A stretch of DNA of 64,000 nt from Telopea speciosissima (GCF_018873765.1 NC_057923.1:56600593-56664592); one strand, 5' to 3'. Positions 1 to 13,854 are shown, counted from the stretch's first letter. Numbers and translations are program-made. The notes: generated from the sequence alone by a model not told the origin.

Positions 1-573
1 GTTCTTACTTTCCTATTGTGTTCAGGTCTTAGGCATAGCAAGGTAAGTGTCCTTTTCGTATTGTAGTTCAGTTTTACTTAATACATAAAGATCCAGAGGC
101 TGGTATGATAGAGCAAATTGTCTATCATTCAGATTCTCTTCTCTCCTCTCTCCTCTATTCCAGTTACTGGTTTCAGATTCTGGGTTTTTCACAATCCTTT
201 CTTCATTTCCTCATTTATTGATACAGCCCACCATGAACTTAAGAAAACTTTTTTATTCAGTTTTCCTCATGGAATTACATATTGATTATCGTTGCTCTGT
301 TTTTATTTCTCTCTCTCTCTCTCCCTTTAGAACTTGATTGATGCTAAAGAAACACTAGTTTAGTTTCTGATGCGATGTTCAGTGATTTTATTTCTTTCAT
401 CATCACAGTTTTCACATAAGCATAACCTAAATAACCTAACGATTTTGGTTCGTTGTTTGCATGGATGATTTTCCACTCTTCCAGTCTATTCTACCTTATG
501 TTTAAGAAGAATTAATATTCCCACATCTTTTCACTACCTTTGCCTTGTCAAGTTACAGCCTTTTCTTGTCCTT

Positions 574-822
574 TTGGGCTTTTGTTTTGCAGTGAGCTAT
601 GTAACTCCTTACCTTGGCTGTAATTGGTCTTTGCTGCATATTACTGAACCACCTGAGTCAGCTTTCCATATTTTATCACCAATTGCTGATTATTTGTTTA
701 GGCTAAAAGTGGGCCATGTTACTTCTATTTTGGGTTGGCTGGATAAAATTCAGGATTTCTGTTTAGAATTAAATACATGTGTCGGAGATGCTTATCTTGA
801 AGAGAATTCCTTTCAACCATAG
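574..822 (+). CDS. Putative last exon of a gene entering from the left edge (unrecognised)
   Basis: A pyrimidine-rich tract followed by an AG at about 591-592 looks like a 3' splice site. Behind it an open frame runs about 76 codons to a TAG at 820-822. Its composition is protein-like, with motifs such as YVTPYLGCNWSLLH and ILGWLDKIQDFCLELNTC, and it has no low-complexity character. A second possible acceptor lies near 703. I do not recognise the family. A GC-rich palindromic repeat begins immediately after the stop, so the 3' UTR, if there is one, holds a repeat. A possible 17-nt micro-exon at about 26-42, between tgttcag and gtaagt, does not join to this exon in frame, so the real upstream exon is probably elsewhere or outside the window. 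It could also be a pseudogene tail. Confidence 0.35.
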   Translation: MGFCFAVSYVTPYLGCNWSLLHITEPPESAFHILSPIADYLFRLKVGHVTSILGWLDKIQDFCLELNTCVGDAYLEENSFQP

Positions 823-827
823 TTGGC

Positions 828-940
828 AAGGCGTCGCCTAGGCGTCCAGGCGCCTTGGACGCCTTGTTTGCTTAGTTGGTGTTGCCTTGAATTTTGACCC
901 TCTCCACCGCCTTGGGTCACCTAACCGCCGTGACAACTAT
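828..940. repeat. GC-rich palindromic repeat (GGCGCC type)
   Basis: The stretch is full of short self-complementary GGCG/CGCC words (gcgtcgcctaggcgtccagg and variants) in an AT-rich background. A related foldback sequence lies near 63490-63645. It is probably a small MITE or a remnant of one. Confidence 0.5.
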
Positions 941-1057
941 GCTTTCAACTGATCATTCTTTATGTGGGTTATTCTTTGCTGGGACAAAGTCTTTCTCTTC
1001 CAGTTGACACAATTCTCAAACAATCTCCAGGAGGGATGATAAATCTGCCACTGAAGA

Positions 1058-1092
1058 TTTTTTTTGGGGGTGGGGAGGAGGGGGGGGGGGAT
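1058..1092. repeat. T-run/G-run tract
   Basis: Oligo-T is followed by broken oligo-G. Similar tracts lie at 2932-2972 and 3585-3630. The reverse complement, C-rich followed by oligo-A, resembles the end of the L1 remnant at 12660-12700, so these may be tails of minus-strand retroposons. Confidence 0.5.
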
Positions 1093-1284
1093 AGAAAAGA
1101 CTCTGCTCTCTTCTTCTAGTTTTGGTGAATGGAAGAGCGAGGGGGATGAATAGGGGTGTCTAAAGGTCGGTTCGAACGGGCTGAACTGGTGGCTGGGCTG
1201 GGCTGGGCTGGGTCAAACTGAAGCAGGCCCGATAAGGGAAGGCTTGGTCTCGGTTATCTCTTATCGGTTTGATGTCGGGAACGA

Positions 1285-1385
1285 GGGGATCCATGTATGA
1301 CTTTCAATAGAGCTGATTGGAGAGCAAGGATCCATGTAGCCGACCCCATTTAGTTGGGATATGGCTTCGTTGTTGTAATCATCAT
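1285..1385 (+). mobile_element. 3' fragment of a TTG-tailed plant retroposon (RTE/SINE type)
   Basis: The conserved tail 'gtagccgaccccatttagtt' followed by gggatatggcttcgttgttg is a widespread plant retroposon 3' end with a TTG-repeat tail. A second, minus-strand copy of the same sequence lies at 4633-4710. Only the 3' part is visible. Confidence 0.6.
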
Positions 1386-1427
1386 TTAGCGATTTCAATT
1401 TAAATATATTGTTAATAATAATCACTA

Positions 1428-1560
1428 AACAAAGGGCGTACCCAGTGCACGAAGCTCCCGCCACTGTGGGTCTGGGGAGGGTCATAATGTACGCAGCCTT
1501 ACCCCCGCTTTCGCAGAGAAGCTGTTTCCAACCTTCACCATTGCACCAAGGCTCACCCTC
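1428..1560 (-). mobile_element. Au-type SINE, internally deleted, with 14-bp target duplication
   Basis: On the minus strand the element begins with gagggtgagccttggtgcaa, the tRNA-derived head of the Au SINE, and ends with the family's 3' sequence gtgcactgggtacgcccttt. It is flanked by a perfect 14-bp direct repeat, AATAATAATCACTA, at 1414-1427 and 1561-1574, so both ends are certain. The stretch that normally holds the B box is missing when compared with the copy at 54107-54269, so this insertion carries an internal deletion. Perfect flanks suggest a fairly recent insertion. Confidence 0.88.
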
Positions 1561-1574
1561 AATAATAATCACTA

Positions 1575-4500
1575 TTAACATTTATTTATGTTCTTACCAA
1601 CCAAACGAAGAAGCCCTGGCTGAGCATGCTCTGATTTGCCAGTATACAATAGATTATGACCTTGACATTCTTCATGGCGTGATTAAATGATCCTCTTGAA
1701 TTTTAACAGCTGATGTCAACAATAATGCTTCCATCCTTAGATGTTATCAATATCTTTATGGTTGATACTAAATTTGGTGGTAACCTGGTAATGAATCTGG
1801 TTTCTTTTTGTCTGGTAGAATATACATGGTGTAGGTTTGTTTCTTGACTACTAGGCAAGTGGGTCCTCACCCAGGTCCGAAGGATGTCAACTTAGCATCT
1901 TGGAACCAAATCTTGTATATAAGAAACTCTATCCCCTAGCCTTGGATTATCTTAACTCTTTAAGGAATGTAATACTGGGTTTTCTGATGACTGTCTGTGC
2001 CAATCTCTCTTCCTTGCTAAATTAGAATTTCAGAATTATGATTTGCTTGGGGTGGCTGTTTGAGTGTCCAATTCCAATACTCCTTTCAACCAATTCAGCT
2101 CTTTTGTCTTTGTCAGAAAAAAAACTTAATCTTATCCATTTTATTACTTTATTAACTGAAGAATGTCCTGAGGTTTCTTATTTTTAATCAATGCCTTCCT
2201 CACCTTTTGTAGTCCATCTCATTTTTAGAAATCTACTCTTTTGCTTTTAAACTAAAATACTCTCGGCATTGAAACTGTTGGGTGTTTTTTAAACATCTGC
2301 TTATGTTTAAGCCAAAAGCATATAAATTGTTGTTTGCTCGCAGACTAGAAGTTTTGTCCGGTAATTTACTCGTATAGTTGTGAAAAGTTTGTTAAAAAGA
2401 TATCTAATGCAGCGTGGAAATGTGTTCCAAATACTTTTCATTTTCTGATTCTTCTTGACATGGGTTCGGACAGCTTTATTATTTGTACATGACTACCATG
2501 AAGGCATTAAATGTTGTGTTTCTTCAGTGATTTTTTTCTTCTTGGACTGGCTTACCATTTCCATGTTGAATCCCTCTTGATGGAATGATTGAGTAAATTT
2601 GCTCTAAGTTGTACGTGCGTGTGTGTTCACACACACAATCTGTTTTTGCATGTGATGCTTTAAGGTTGGGATGTCAAGTGTTTTAACCCTTGAGAATTTC
2701 CAGTTTCTTAAGTCATCTGGCCTTTATATTGTTTCCTAATGAATTCAATAAGGAGCATGTGAAACTTCAAATGTTATTAATTCAAAATATGCAGCTTGTG
2801 CAAAAGGAGCTCTTAAATTGTATATTGTGACATGCCAATCTAGAAAACAAAGTCCTAATCAATATCCAGACAGACTGATCAGGGATTCCCAGCATTTGAA
2901 CACACACACTCTCGCTCTTTCTCTCTCTGCTTTTCTTTTTTTTGGGGGGGGGGGTTGGTTGGGGAGGGGAGCTGAAGAGGATTTTAGGCAGAGTGAGATG
3001 CCATCTGATTCCCCAACTATGCATTTTGACTGATATTCTGCCTAGGGATTTAAATCATTCACCTACAGCATAAAGAACAAATATTGGTTAACAGATTCTC
3101 CATCTTTTACGTGGTTATATTTCATTCTTTCATTAAGAATTTGAGAATAGGAAAGGTCAGATGTTGCAGGCTAAAATTTTCAACAAATATGTGAATCCTC
3201 CAGGTTCATATTATCTTCAATGTTTCTTGTATTAGCTACTCATTTTTAGGTTTTTGTCATTTCTTCAGATGTTGGATATATTTTAACTTGTGGGCTACTA
3301 TATTTAAATTGTCTCCAGGTTTCAACTACGTCAACATGTAACATTGCTCAAACAATTATACATTGCAGAATTAGGCATTTTGTGTTACTTGAATTTCTCC
3401 TTAAATAATCTCTCCATTATGCACTAATATGATGGTGTTCTGCTCTGGCAGGGTCATGAATTTTAGCTTTCATCTACTTCTGCTTCTACAAGGTGCCTGG
3501 ACCAGATCTTTGGTTTGCCTGATCATTTCTTTCATGTGTTTTTTCCCCACCAGTTATTTCGTATTCAAAGTGTATGTGCATTACTTTTTTTTTTTTGGGG
3601 AGGGGGGGCAGGGGCGGCGCAGGGGGGGGGTTGTCTTGAAAGAATTTGTAATGAAAATGTTGGATTAGAATAACCTTCATAATTCTTAACTATTTCATTT
3701 TTTCAGTACTCTGTGATGTTGATAAACTAATGCGAGCACCATTGTTTGATACATAGAAAAAATCTTAATATTTGAGACCGTTTGTTGAATGATACATTCT
3801 GTGATCCCATCTAATTATGTAGATAAGAGCGAGTCTATGTCTATAAGCCCAACCTTGCCCCTTACAGTGGTTTGAGACATCCATTTCAATACTTCCCGCT
3901 TCCTACATAAGAGGTCTCCAGATTGCTTCTTCTTGAATGGTGGACACCCTTTTAACAGGGTATGAATGACCTGGGAAAAGAGGAAGTTATATAGATTTAT
4001 GTGGGTGTATCCTTCCTGCAGGTTGACCTTCAGGCAAAGAGAACTCCAAGGAGGAGGCTCTGATCAATCTCCACTCATCTTATTCTCCCTACCCCCCCCC
4101 CCCCCCGCTCTCTCTCTCTCTTGGATTGGAAGGTTGAAAAGGGAGGGAAAAAAGGTGGGGGAGGGGGGTGGGTGAACATGTTTATTATATGGCCTTTCTT
4201 CTCTGTGCGTACAGTATACTTTCACTGATAACACAATGTGGAATTTCATCAATGAGCATGAAAGGGCTAATGAGCAATAAATTTTTGGGTGTTGTTTATC
4301 TTTTTATTCTTGTTTTAAATATTGGATGGATTCTCTTGTTGATCCAAATGGTCTAATTTTCAGTGCAATGATGCAGTACTGTGGCGTCCAAGTTCTCTCC
4401 ATTGTCAACCAAGCATGGGGGAGCAGGAAGTGTATGATTGTTCCATTTTAGACTTTGTGTGTGTAAAAGTCTCTGAAACCAATTATCAATATGATCCAGC

Positions 4501-4632
4501 AATTTTCGTTTGCAAAAGAGTGAAACTTAGACTATATGAAGTTGCAAATTTATAAGTTTATTTCACCTGGATGCTTCAGTATCATCACTAAACCTCTGGA
4601 TCAGAGGTCATCAGCACCCTATTTCTTTTACA
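1575..4632. other. Spacer without recognisable genes
   Basis: AT-rich spacer downstream of the CAN nuclease gene. It holds T/G tracts at 2932-2972 and 3585-3630, a C-run next to a CT microsatellite at about 4090-4120, and a short CA repeat near 2620. The open frames here are short and several are driven by low-complexity sequence. I see no coding signal. Confidence 0.6.
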
Positions 4633-4710
4633 CTATAACAACTCGGCCTTTTCCAAACTAAATGGAATTGGCTACATGGATCTTTGCTCTCCAATCAGCT
4701 CTATTTTTTT
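4633..4710 (-). mobile_element. Second fragment of the TTG-tailed retroposon
   Basis: The reverse complement reads agagctgattggagagcaaa and then gatccatgtagcca, matching the element at 1285-1385. It is diverged and truncated. Confidence 0.55.
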
Positions 4711-4996
4711 TACACTACTAATACAATTCAATTTCTAAAGTTGTAAATTCTCAGCCCCACTCCCCCCACCCCCTCCCCCGCGCGCCAAGGGGTTGGGTTG
4801 TGGGTGTTAGCATTATAAAGTAAAAGGTAGAAGCTGTCTTGAATTTGATCAATACTTTAAAAACAATCCTGACTGACCCATCTGGAGTTGCATGGCAGAT
4901 CCCAATCCCATCCTCTCTAGGACATGGTGGGTCTTCTTTGGGAGATACAGTGTTAGTATTTTCTTTTGCTCTTTCTTGCTACCTCAAAAGGGAAAC

Positions 4997-7900
4997 TTAT
5001 CTGCCTTCACGTCGATCTTTTCTCCATTCCCATGGCTTTTCAGGGTTAGATTGAGCCCATAACCCAACTTTAGCAGCTCGAGCCTGGTTCTCCCACTGGC
5101 ATAACAAAAGTTCATTTATAGATATAATGTTAGTTATGTCTCTGGTTTTCATCCTACTGGTTTATATATAGTTTCTTATAAAGATTGTGGTTAAGATTTT
5201 AGCTTACCATTTTAATTTTATGTTAAATAAATTTACGCAAAAAGAATGCTACTTTGTCACGTGCCTCCTGAATCCAGACACTGGAGTGTAAAAAAGTACC
5301 GTGCCTCTCATGAAATAAAAAAACAAATCTATGTTAATGCCCATGCATTCGCTCTCATTGGTTTTTGCATTGGTGTAGGTGCTACATGACCAGACAACAA
5401 TCTCTTGCCCATAAGTTTATATCTCCTTCTCAAATTACCTTTGTTCAAGGATGTCAGATGTTTGATAACATTAATACTGTCCAAAAGAGTTTTTCATTTT
5501 CTAAAGAACCATAAAGGGAAAAGGGGATGGGTTGCCTTAAAATTAGATATGTCCAAAACTTATGATAGAAATAGAACGAGGGTATTTATGTGCCATTCTT
5601 GAATTTTTGGGTTTTAATTCCCATTGATGTGATAAATTGGAGGAAAGTGTTTTTGAATATATTGAACCTTCTAGGGGGCTTAGAAAAGGATGTCCTCTTA
5701 ACCCTTTTTTGTTTATTCTTGCTATGGAATGATTGTCTACACTTCGTAACATTATAGAGATCTTAATCTTTTTCTTGCCTCGAAGATGAGAAGATTGGGT
5801 TTAGAAATTTTCCATCTACTTTTTGCCCATTATATTCTTTTATTTTGTTGTGCTTCTAAAAAAGACATGTCAACCTTATGATCGGTATTAGAACTATTTC
5901 ATGATCTCTCAGGACAACAAATTAATTTTGATAAAAATGGAGTTATTTTCAGTAGGAGTACTTCTCTTGCCACAGGATTTATGGTCTATCAAACCTTGGG
6001 TGTTAACGATATTCCTTTGTTTGCTGTCTACCTGGGAACCTCTGTATCTAGATCTAGATCTAGTGGATCGAATTTTCTCACACCCAAGGCCAAGGAAGAA
6101 TCCCTTGACCAATGGGTGTCGGTGTGTGGGATGGATATCATGGATAGTGCGGAGGGTGTTTTCGACTTTGACTAGTAGGGGGAGTAATAATGGATGGGTG
6201 GGTGAACCCTTCACGCCTGGTGAAGGAAAACTGTTTTATTTAAACTTTATTCTTAATAGGGTCAAAGAATTAGTTAACCAAATGAAAAATTCCTCTCCTC
6301 TCTCAAGCATGGAGGTCTGTTTTGATAAAAGCTATTATTAAAGTTCTCCATAATGCTCATCGAGATTTTTGGATTTGTCTTTTGACAAAATCAGGGTCTT
6401 TCTCTACTAAAGTTGCAGTTGTGTTGTTATCTCGTTCGCATGGAAAGGTGGATGCGATATAAGGCTATGGAATTTTTTTTGGAAGCTCAACATTTATCCC
6501 AATAGCAAGATCTTCATTTGGAAAAAGTTTTAGTTTGAGAGCTTAAAACCAAGAAGAAACTCTCTCATTTCTTGAATATTGATTCTAATTTTTTTTTTGT
6601 AATAATGAAATGGAATCTGATTGGCATCTTCTTCTATCTTGTGACTTCTACAAAAGAATCAGGGCAGTACGGCCTCTAGGGTTAAGGACTGAGTACCTTG
6701 AAGCTCCTTCTTTATTTCATATTTTTAAGACCTTGGTTTTGACCCAATCGTTGTCTAAACAGGTTAAGGTAGTAATTCTATCTGTGATTGCTATTTCTTT
6801 TTATTTTATTCAGTTGCATTGAAATCATTATATCTTCCAACCTAAACATCCTAATCCCTCTTCTAGGTTGCTCCATCAGCAATTGACACTTTCCTTCATT
6901 AGCCTACTTGTCTCTGAGATGTCTGTTCTTTTCTTACTCTGATGCATAACATCTCTAGATGGCTTTCTGATTTGCATCTTTTCAAATCTAATGTCTCTCT
7001 ACTTTAGATTTATCAAAGTTTATGTTTAGGGGATCACCCTATTATTTTTAGTGATTAGTTTCAATCTTCTCAAGTGAGGTAGGGTGGACTTCAGTTATTT
7101 TTTTCAATCAACAGTTTATTGTAGCTTTTGTAGATTATGATATTACAAGATGCACCCAGGAAGCAGAAAATCAGGGACGTGCAACAAGGATTGCAGGGTG
7201 CATTGGAGTTGAAATGAAAAGAGTTAAAAGGTGTGGATAGATTGCAAGGAGCTGACTTATTGGTTCAGTAAGGGGCCGGAATCTGAGTGACCATGGGAGT
7301 TATTTCTGATACTTTACGATGAGAATGTTTCAATTAATCATATTAGGTTTGTAATATTGCTTAAGAAGAATAGATTGTTAGTTTCAGTAGCTTATCATTT
7401 GGCTATGATGGCCAGAACAGATAAGCTTAGGGTAAAGATTGTTGAGAGTCTAGACTCTGTTCTGTTTCCTTAGTTCTTTTATAAAGTTTTCTATGCATTA
7501 AAAAAAAAAAAAAATCAGTTCTAGATCAAACAGAGGGTTAACAAAAACATCATGAAAGGACAATGGTGTTTTCGGGACTCACCAATGCAAGTTCTGGGCG
7601 ACGGTCATAAGCGGCGTAATGCCATGCAAACCCTTTCTTGAGCATGGTTTCCTGTATGAAGGATAACACATGGGTAAGAATCAAATAGATAAATTTCTTA
7701 CTATAATTTAATGAAGGTAGTCTATGTTTGATCAAGCACCTGCACAAACACACCATTGCTATAGATATCCCCAACAGATCTGCCATAACGGTCTGTATCA
7801 TAAACATAAATTTTCAAACATTTTCCCTGTACCAGCTTGATCAGCTTATCTTTTGCCTCCTTTCCAAAGGGCATGGAACTTTCTGGTGCATCTATGCCCC

Positions 7901-9216
7901 TGCCTTATAATAAAGATGTTACACATCTGATCTTAAGGCATGTAAAACCCTGCCAAAGACATCTACTACGATGCTTACCTTAGTCGAATCCGATACTTTC
8001 GAGCTAGAATGTCCTCATTGTCTAGACCAGTTAATACACTGTCAAAAAGCAAAATGAACAAAAGATATAAACAGATTTGAAAGGCAATTGATACCTTAAA
8101 CAAGGTTATGGAGACTTAATATTGTGGGTAGAGTGCAGTACCGATATCCTGCATCAATAATGTTCTTGTGAAGTGCATCTGCCTTTACATAGTCCTTGGC
8201 TGCTCGGGCTTTTGATCTTTCGATGGCGGCGAATTGTACATCTCTGGGAACAGCAGATGATTCTCTGGGGTCTGAAGTATCTACATAGACTGTTATAGTG
8301 TCCCCATCTGCCACAGCTTTTGCATCCACCTAGTTTCAGTAGTAACTTGTGTTAATCCAGTTACAGTAGGAAAAATTAGACACTTTGAGCTGATGACTTA
8401 ATTTTGAGATTTGAGTGGCAATCAAGAAAAGGAGATTGTGGCCTTACAGGTAGTGTCTGCAATTCAAATTTGACTCCTACAGGCACTGACAGAGGGACTG
8501 GCTCAAGAGTGTGAGGAAGAGGAAGACCATAAAAGGCCAATAAACCCTATAAAGAGAAGACCCTTGTTGAGAAACTGAGTATAAAGCTCTGCAACACATA
8601 GAAATTACAATAAAGCTCCATGGGAAAGAGATTTGTTTTTCCAATATTGAACCTCAACATCAGCCTTTTGGTGTCTCTTCAATGTCTGAATGACAAGCCT
8701 TGAAGCTTCTTCAGGTGTTTTTGGTGGGGACTTTGTTTCCTTCCATGCATCCAACAGTTTTCTGTACCTTAAGAGCACAAATCCATGGTCATATTATGAA
8801 CAATTTTATCAATCAATGGCTATTGTAGTGATTATTTTCTTCTTTTTTTTAATATATTAATAATACCAGTTAGCTTGAGCCTTCTTCAACGAAACGACAT
8901 GCTGGCTTAATCCTTCAGGAACCTTTCAATCAAGAAATTAGAAATGTTAATAGACCTTCAACTACTGTGATAACCTAAAAAATGGGGGTTTATGAGAGAT
9001 GGGTTAAAACCTAAATTGAATCAATCATCCTGAATTCAAGTCTGAAACTGAAGAAGATAGGCATACCTGAGCTGTGATGTCAAAGTGAAATAGGTCATGG
9101 GAAAGTGCAGAAACCCCAACCGTTGCAGCAGAGACGCCATGAGGACCAAGTGATTCAGATTCCTGAGTTGAGGGTTTGCAGCAGTTACCCCATAGAAACC
9201 TAAGAGCATTCCCCAT
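4997..9216 (-). CDS. CAN: Ca2+-dependent staphylococcal-nuclease-like protein, CAN1/CAN2 type, complete in nine exons
   Basis: Exons on the minus strand, in order: 9216-9067, 8922-8867, 8767-8653, 8546-8448, 8329-8142, 8038-7979, 7899-7740, 7651-7583 and 5095-4997. They join in frame with GT-AG introns to 331 residues, close to the roughly 320 of Arabidopsis CAN1. The N terminus [13 protein letters not shown] has Gly2 for myristoylation and Cys12/Cys13 for acylation, as expected of a plasma-membrane-anchored CAN protein. The SNase fold covers about 140-325. The catalytic residues known from staphylococcal nuclease can be matched: Asp150 in ADGDT, Arg221, Asp226 and Glu229 in [10 protein letters not shown], and Arg263 in DRYGRSVGD. 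The family cleaves RNA and DNA with calcium and is linked to programmed cell death. The last intron (5096-7582, about 2.5 kb) is far longer than the others because an L1 LINE sits in it on the opposite strand. The last exon encodes [13 protein letters not shown] and ends in TAA. The gene looks functional. Confidence 0.95.
5400..7515 (+). mobile_element. L1-type LINE remnant inside the last CAN intron
   Basis: Forward-strand fragments in several frames match the order of an L1 polyprotein. Reverse transcriptase pieces come first: [19 protein letters not shown] near 5511-5570, then [10 protein letters not shown] near 5670-5700. An INFDKNG-like block follows near 5920, and a zinc-binding reverse-transcriptase tail with [10 protein letters not shown] lies near 6610-6650. 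An oligo-A run at 7499-7514 ends the element. The 5' half, including the endonuclease, is absent, and stops and frameshifts are frequent, so it is an old 5'-truncated copy. It lies antisense to the CAN gene and accounts for most of the length of that intron. Confidence 0.85.
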
Positions 9217-9379
9217 TCTTTATCCTCTCTACCCAGAAACACAGAAAATTTCTCTTCTTTGGATAGATTTTGTGAGAATTTCAGAAACAGAAACACAGAG
9301 AGAAGAATTATAGATTGAGGGGCGGAGGAAAGGAGAAGGAGAGGAGGAATGAAAGAAATTAAGGAAAAGTAGGGCAAGC

Positions 9380-10545
9380 AACCTCTTCAGTATTTCTTTA
9401 ATCTTGAACTCCAACGAATCAAAATCTGTTTTTTTTTTTTTGGTTAATTTCAATGAAGATGCCTTGACTAGCAGAAAGTTCCTCAGGCAAAGGAGAGAAG
9501 AGAGAGTTCAGAGGACACGTGGCTTCTTTCTATTTGCTTGGCCTCAATGGCCCAAACTCACATGTAGATTCCCCTCATTTTCTTCGAAAAAGAAAATAAT
9601 AATTTTTTAAGATATCCAAGTCAACGACTCACTCAATGGCTTGATTTGTTGGATTTGGCATATTGTGAAGGCGGCGTAGGGACCCACAACAATTATGCAA
9701 AAAACCAATCAAAGAATATTAACGATGTAGATTGAAGCTGTACTGCAAGAACAATATACCCTACTTCAGCAAATCAACATGATAAGTATCAATCATAATA
9801 ATCGGACGATCCTAATTTCTTGGTTTCAGGATTGTAACATGCACCTGCAAAGTAGTAGATGAGTGGTCGTTGACAAAGCTATCTACCTAAAGGGGTTTCT
9901 TTGAGTCTAAGAAACGCGTCTTAAGGTTCAATCACAGGATAAATTCCTGAGGATGCGTTTGGTAGGCACATGGAATGCAATTAAATTTATTTTGAATCCG
10001 CGTAAGAATTTTTTGAATTCAAATTAAAGTGGTAACTTTTCCCCAAGTGAAGCACCATGAATCTAACGTATAAATTAAAAATTCCTTCTTTTTGAGCAAG
10101 AACCAAAGTTTGTCTTCATCTATGGTTAAGAGAGAATCTACATGATAAAACCCTTTGATTGGATTGAAAAAAGATATTTCGAATCTTTATAGATAAAAGG
10201 TGAGAATTAATTAACTATTCCTAGAATCCAATCATAACGTCAAATAACCTTGAAATAAGAGATCCTCTCTTTACCTTAGGTGGGGTGGCAGAAAACTCTC
10301 TCCTTTAAACAAAACTTATTTTCATGTAAAATTCTTAGATTTTGATGGATATACGTACCGTACCCTGAATCGAACATTGTTCTCATTACAAATTACATTT
10401 TAAGAAAGGTGTATATACTTATTAGATTCTTAGATTTTGATCGGATTCTAGAATCCAACTTCTAGAGTTGGATTTTCAACTTCAAACCTAGTTTCCAAAC
10501 ATGATAGCGAAAGCTATGGTGCCTAACACACAAAGAAGCTCCAAA
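9380..10545. other. Upstream region of CAN, no gene seen
   Basis: This is the divergent side of the CAN gene. The 5' leader and promoter of that minus-strand gene should lie at about 9217-9700. I could not single out a convincing TATA box or element. The remainder is AT-rich spacer. Confidence 0.5.
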
Positions 10546-10794
10546 GATGCTGCTGACTCCTTCTAAGGAATTCTGGCCATCACACTTCATGCCCGCTTTA
10601 CTTAACTTTTTGCCCAATCTCTTTGCATTGTTAATGCAACATTACCCTGAAGATCCTTTAGTTTTAATCGTGCAGCATTTAGCGCTATGCACATTACTTG
10701 GAAAACAATCCTTTTGTATTAGAAACTCCGTTGTAAAATTTTTGCATTAATTGAAGTTTCTTTTATCACCCAAAAAAAAAAAAAAAAAAAAAAA
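10546..10794 (+). repeat. Sequence ending in a long oligo-A tract (possible retroposed fragment)
   Basis: A stretch of about 220 bp ends in roughly 25 adenines at 10770-10794, which is typical of the 3' end of a LINE or a processed transcript. An open frame from 10547 covers 67 codons, but I do not recognise the product. No direct repeats were found by eye. Confidence 0.35.
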
Positions 10795-11029
10795 ACACAT
10801 AATTGCGAAAAGGTTGAGCCGTTCCAAATTTTCAAACCTTGTTACTAGTTATTACTATGCCCAGCTCTTAGAATATATGCTTGTGACGATGTACATGGAC
10901 TAGTCAGCCTAGTTTCTTGCTTTTAGACTAGAATACAGAAGTAGGCACCAAGCCAAACATACGTAAGCAGTTTTAGTCCAAAAATAAAATAAAGAAAGAG
11001 AAAGCAACCTAGTTGCTTGTGGTATGTGG

Positions 11030-11155
11030 GCCTGCGCCCAGACACAAGGTCGTGCAAAATGACTGTCTCATACTCAGAGATTTTGGCTTTTCTATGGAGG
11101 CGCGACAATGATTTAGCGTCACCCTGTGTCTAGACACAGGGGCCACATTGTCTTT
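11030..11155. mobile_element. Foldback MITE, family A (CACATGGGGG type), diverged
   Basis: Imperfect inverted halves (gcgcccagacacaag against ccctgtgtctagacacaggg) surround a conserved centre with gcaaaatgac. The same architecture recurs at 46795-46970, 53845-53985 and 61855-61965. Confidence 0.55.
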
Positions 11156-11269
11156 TAGAGTTTTTTTTTTTTTACAATAATGTTATTTATGAGACTTTTC
11201 AATTTTTTCTGTTGTCTCTATCATCTCTTCACAAAACCCACCGCGTCATATATAAGCTTCACCCCAAAC

Positions 11270-12705
<1,436 letters not shown>

Positions 12706-13632
12706 AAAAGTGACAATACTACACGAATGCCATAACATGCAAATCAGGGTGAAATACCATTCTTGTTGGAACTTTTAAATATACCTTTTGACAATAGGGG
12801 TAGAATCAATCAGACTAGTTTTTTCGAATAGTTTAAATGAATGGTATCAATACCAAAGAAATAAAAAGAAAAATCAAATTGATATAAAAATATATTCATG
12901 ACCAAATGATGATGTAGATAACATATCACCCCCATGAAAGATCAACTACAGTCAATGGACTACGTTCTTCTCTAAACATGATTGGACTCTTGGGTCATCA
13001 TGGCGAAGTCGAAAATATATACCCCCTTCCTAATACAATGCAACGTGATTGATGAGAATGAATTTGAAGATTCCCTCCACACCCATGGTGTAGAGAAACT
13101 TGGTCCATTGCTGAATTTCAAACCAGGGTAGGTTTTTATACAGATTTCTTAGCGTACTTAATGGGTTAATTCTGTAGCTTGGGTTTGGAGCCAGCAGCCA
13201 AGGCTTCCAATATTAACTAATGTCACACAACAATCAAACTGGAACAAGGTTGGTGCTGCCTTTAATTTAGACCTTTACTTTTTTTTTTTTTTTTGGTTGA
13301 AAAGAATTTAATTAAATATGGACTAGTTAACAAAGAAAAGAATCTAAAAAGACCTTTTCCTGATGGCTTTCTTAATCTAAAAGGAGGCCTTTTAAGTTCC
13401 TTTCTTGTGCATATAAATGAGGTAAAGCTCTTCCCACAACCAAACTATATCCAAGAGTACTGCTACTTCTTTCATCAATTATTCCTCCTCCTCAAGTAAC
13501 CTTACCTTCAAAGGGTCTTCAAGATTTGTTCTCTTACTTAATTGAATCTACAGATCTTAATTTCAATAAGAGAGAGCTCAACCCATTGAAGCCCTCATTT
13601 TCCCTGTCTCCTAAGTCCTATTAATCTCAATC
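12706..13632. other. Spacer and upstream region of the HMA gene
   Basis: AT-rich sequence with an oligo-T run near 13277-13294. The promoter and 5' leader of the HMA gene presumably lie in its last few hundred bases, but no element stands out. Confidence 0.5.
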
Positions 13633-13812
13633 ATGGCTACTGTGAGTTAACCCTTTTTGTCATTATTGTGAGAAGTAGTTATAACTTCCTTTTAATTAAT
13701 GAAAAATCTCTTCCACTGCATTATTAGGTGGTAGAGCTGAAGGTGGGTTTGCATTGTGAAGATTGCATCAAGAAAATCTTGAAGGCCATTAAAAAGATTG
13801 AAGGTATATATA

Positions 13813-13854
<42 letters not shown>

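Noticed and set aside
4997-9216. CAN gene as a pseudogene because of the L1 inside it
   Set aside because: The L1 lies within an intron; all nine exons join in frame with good splice sites, and the catalytic residues are present.
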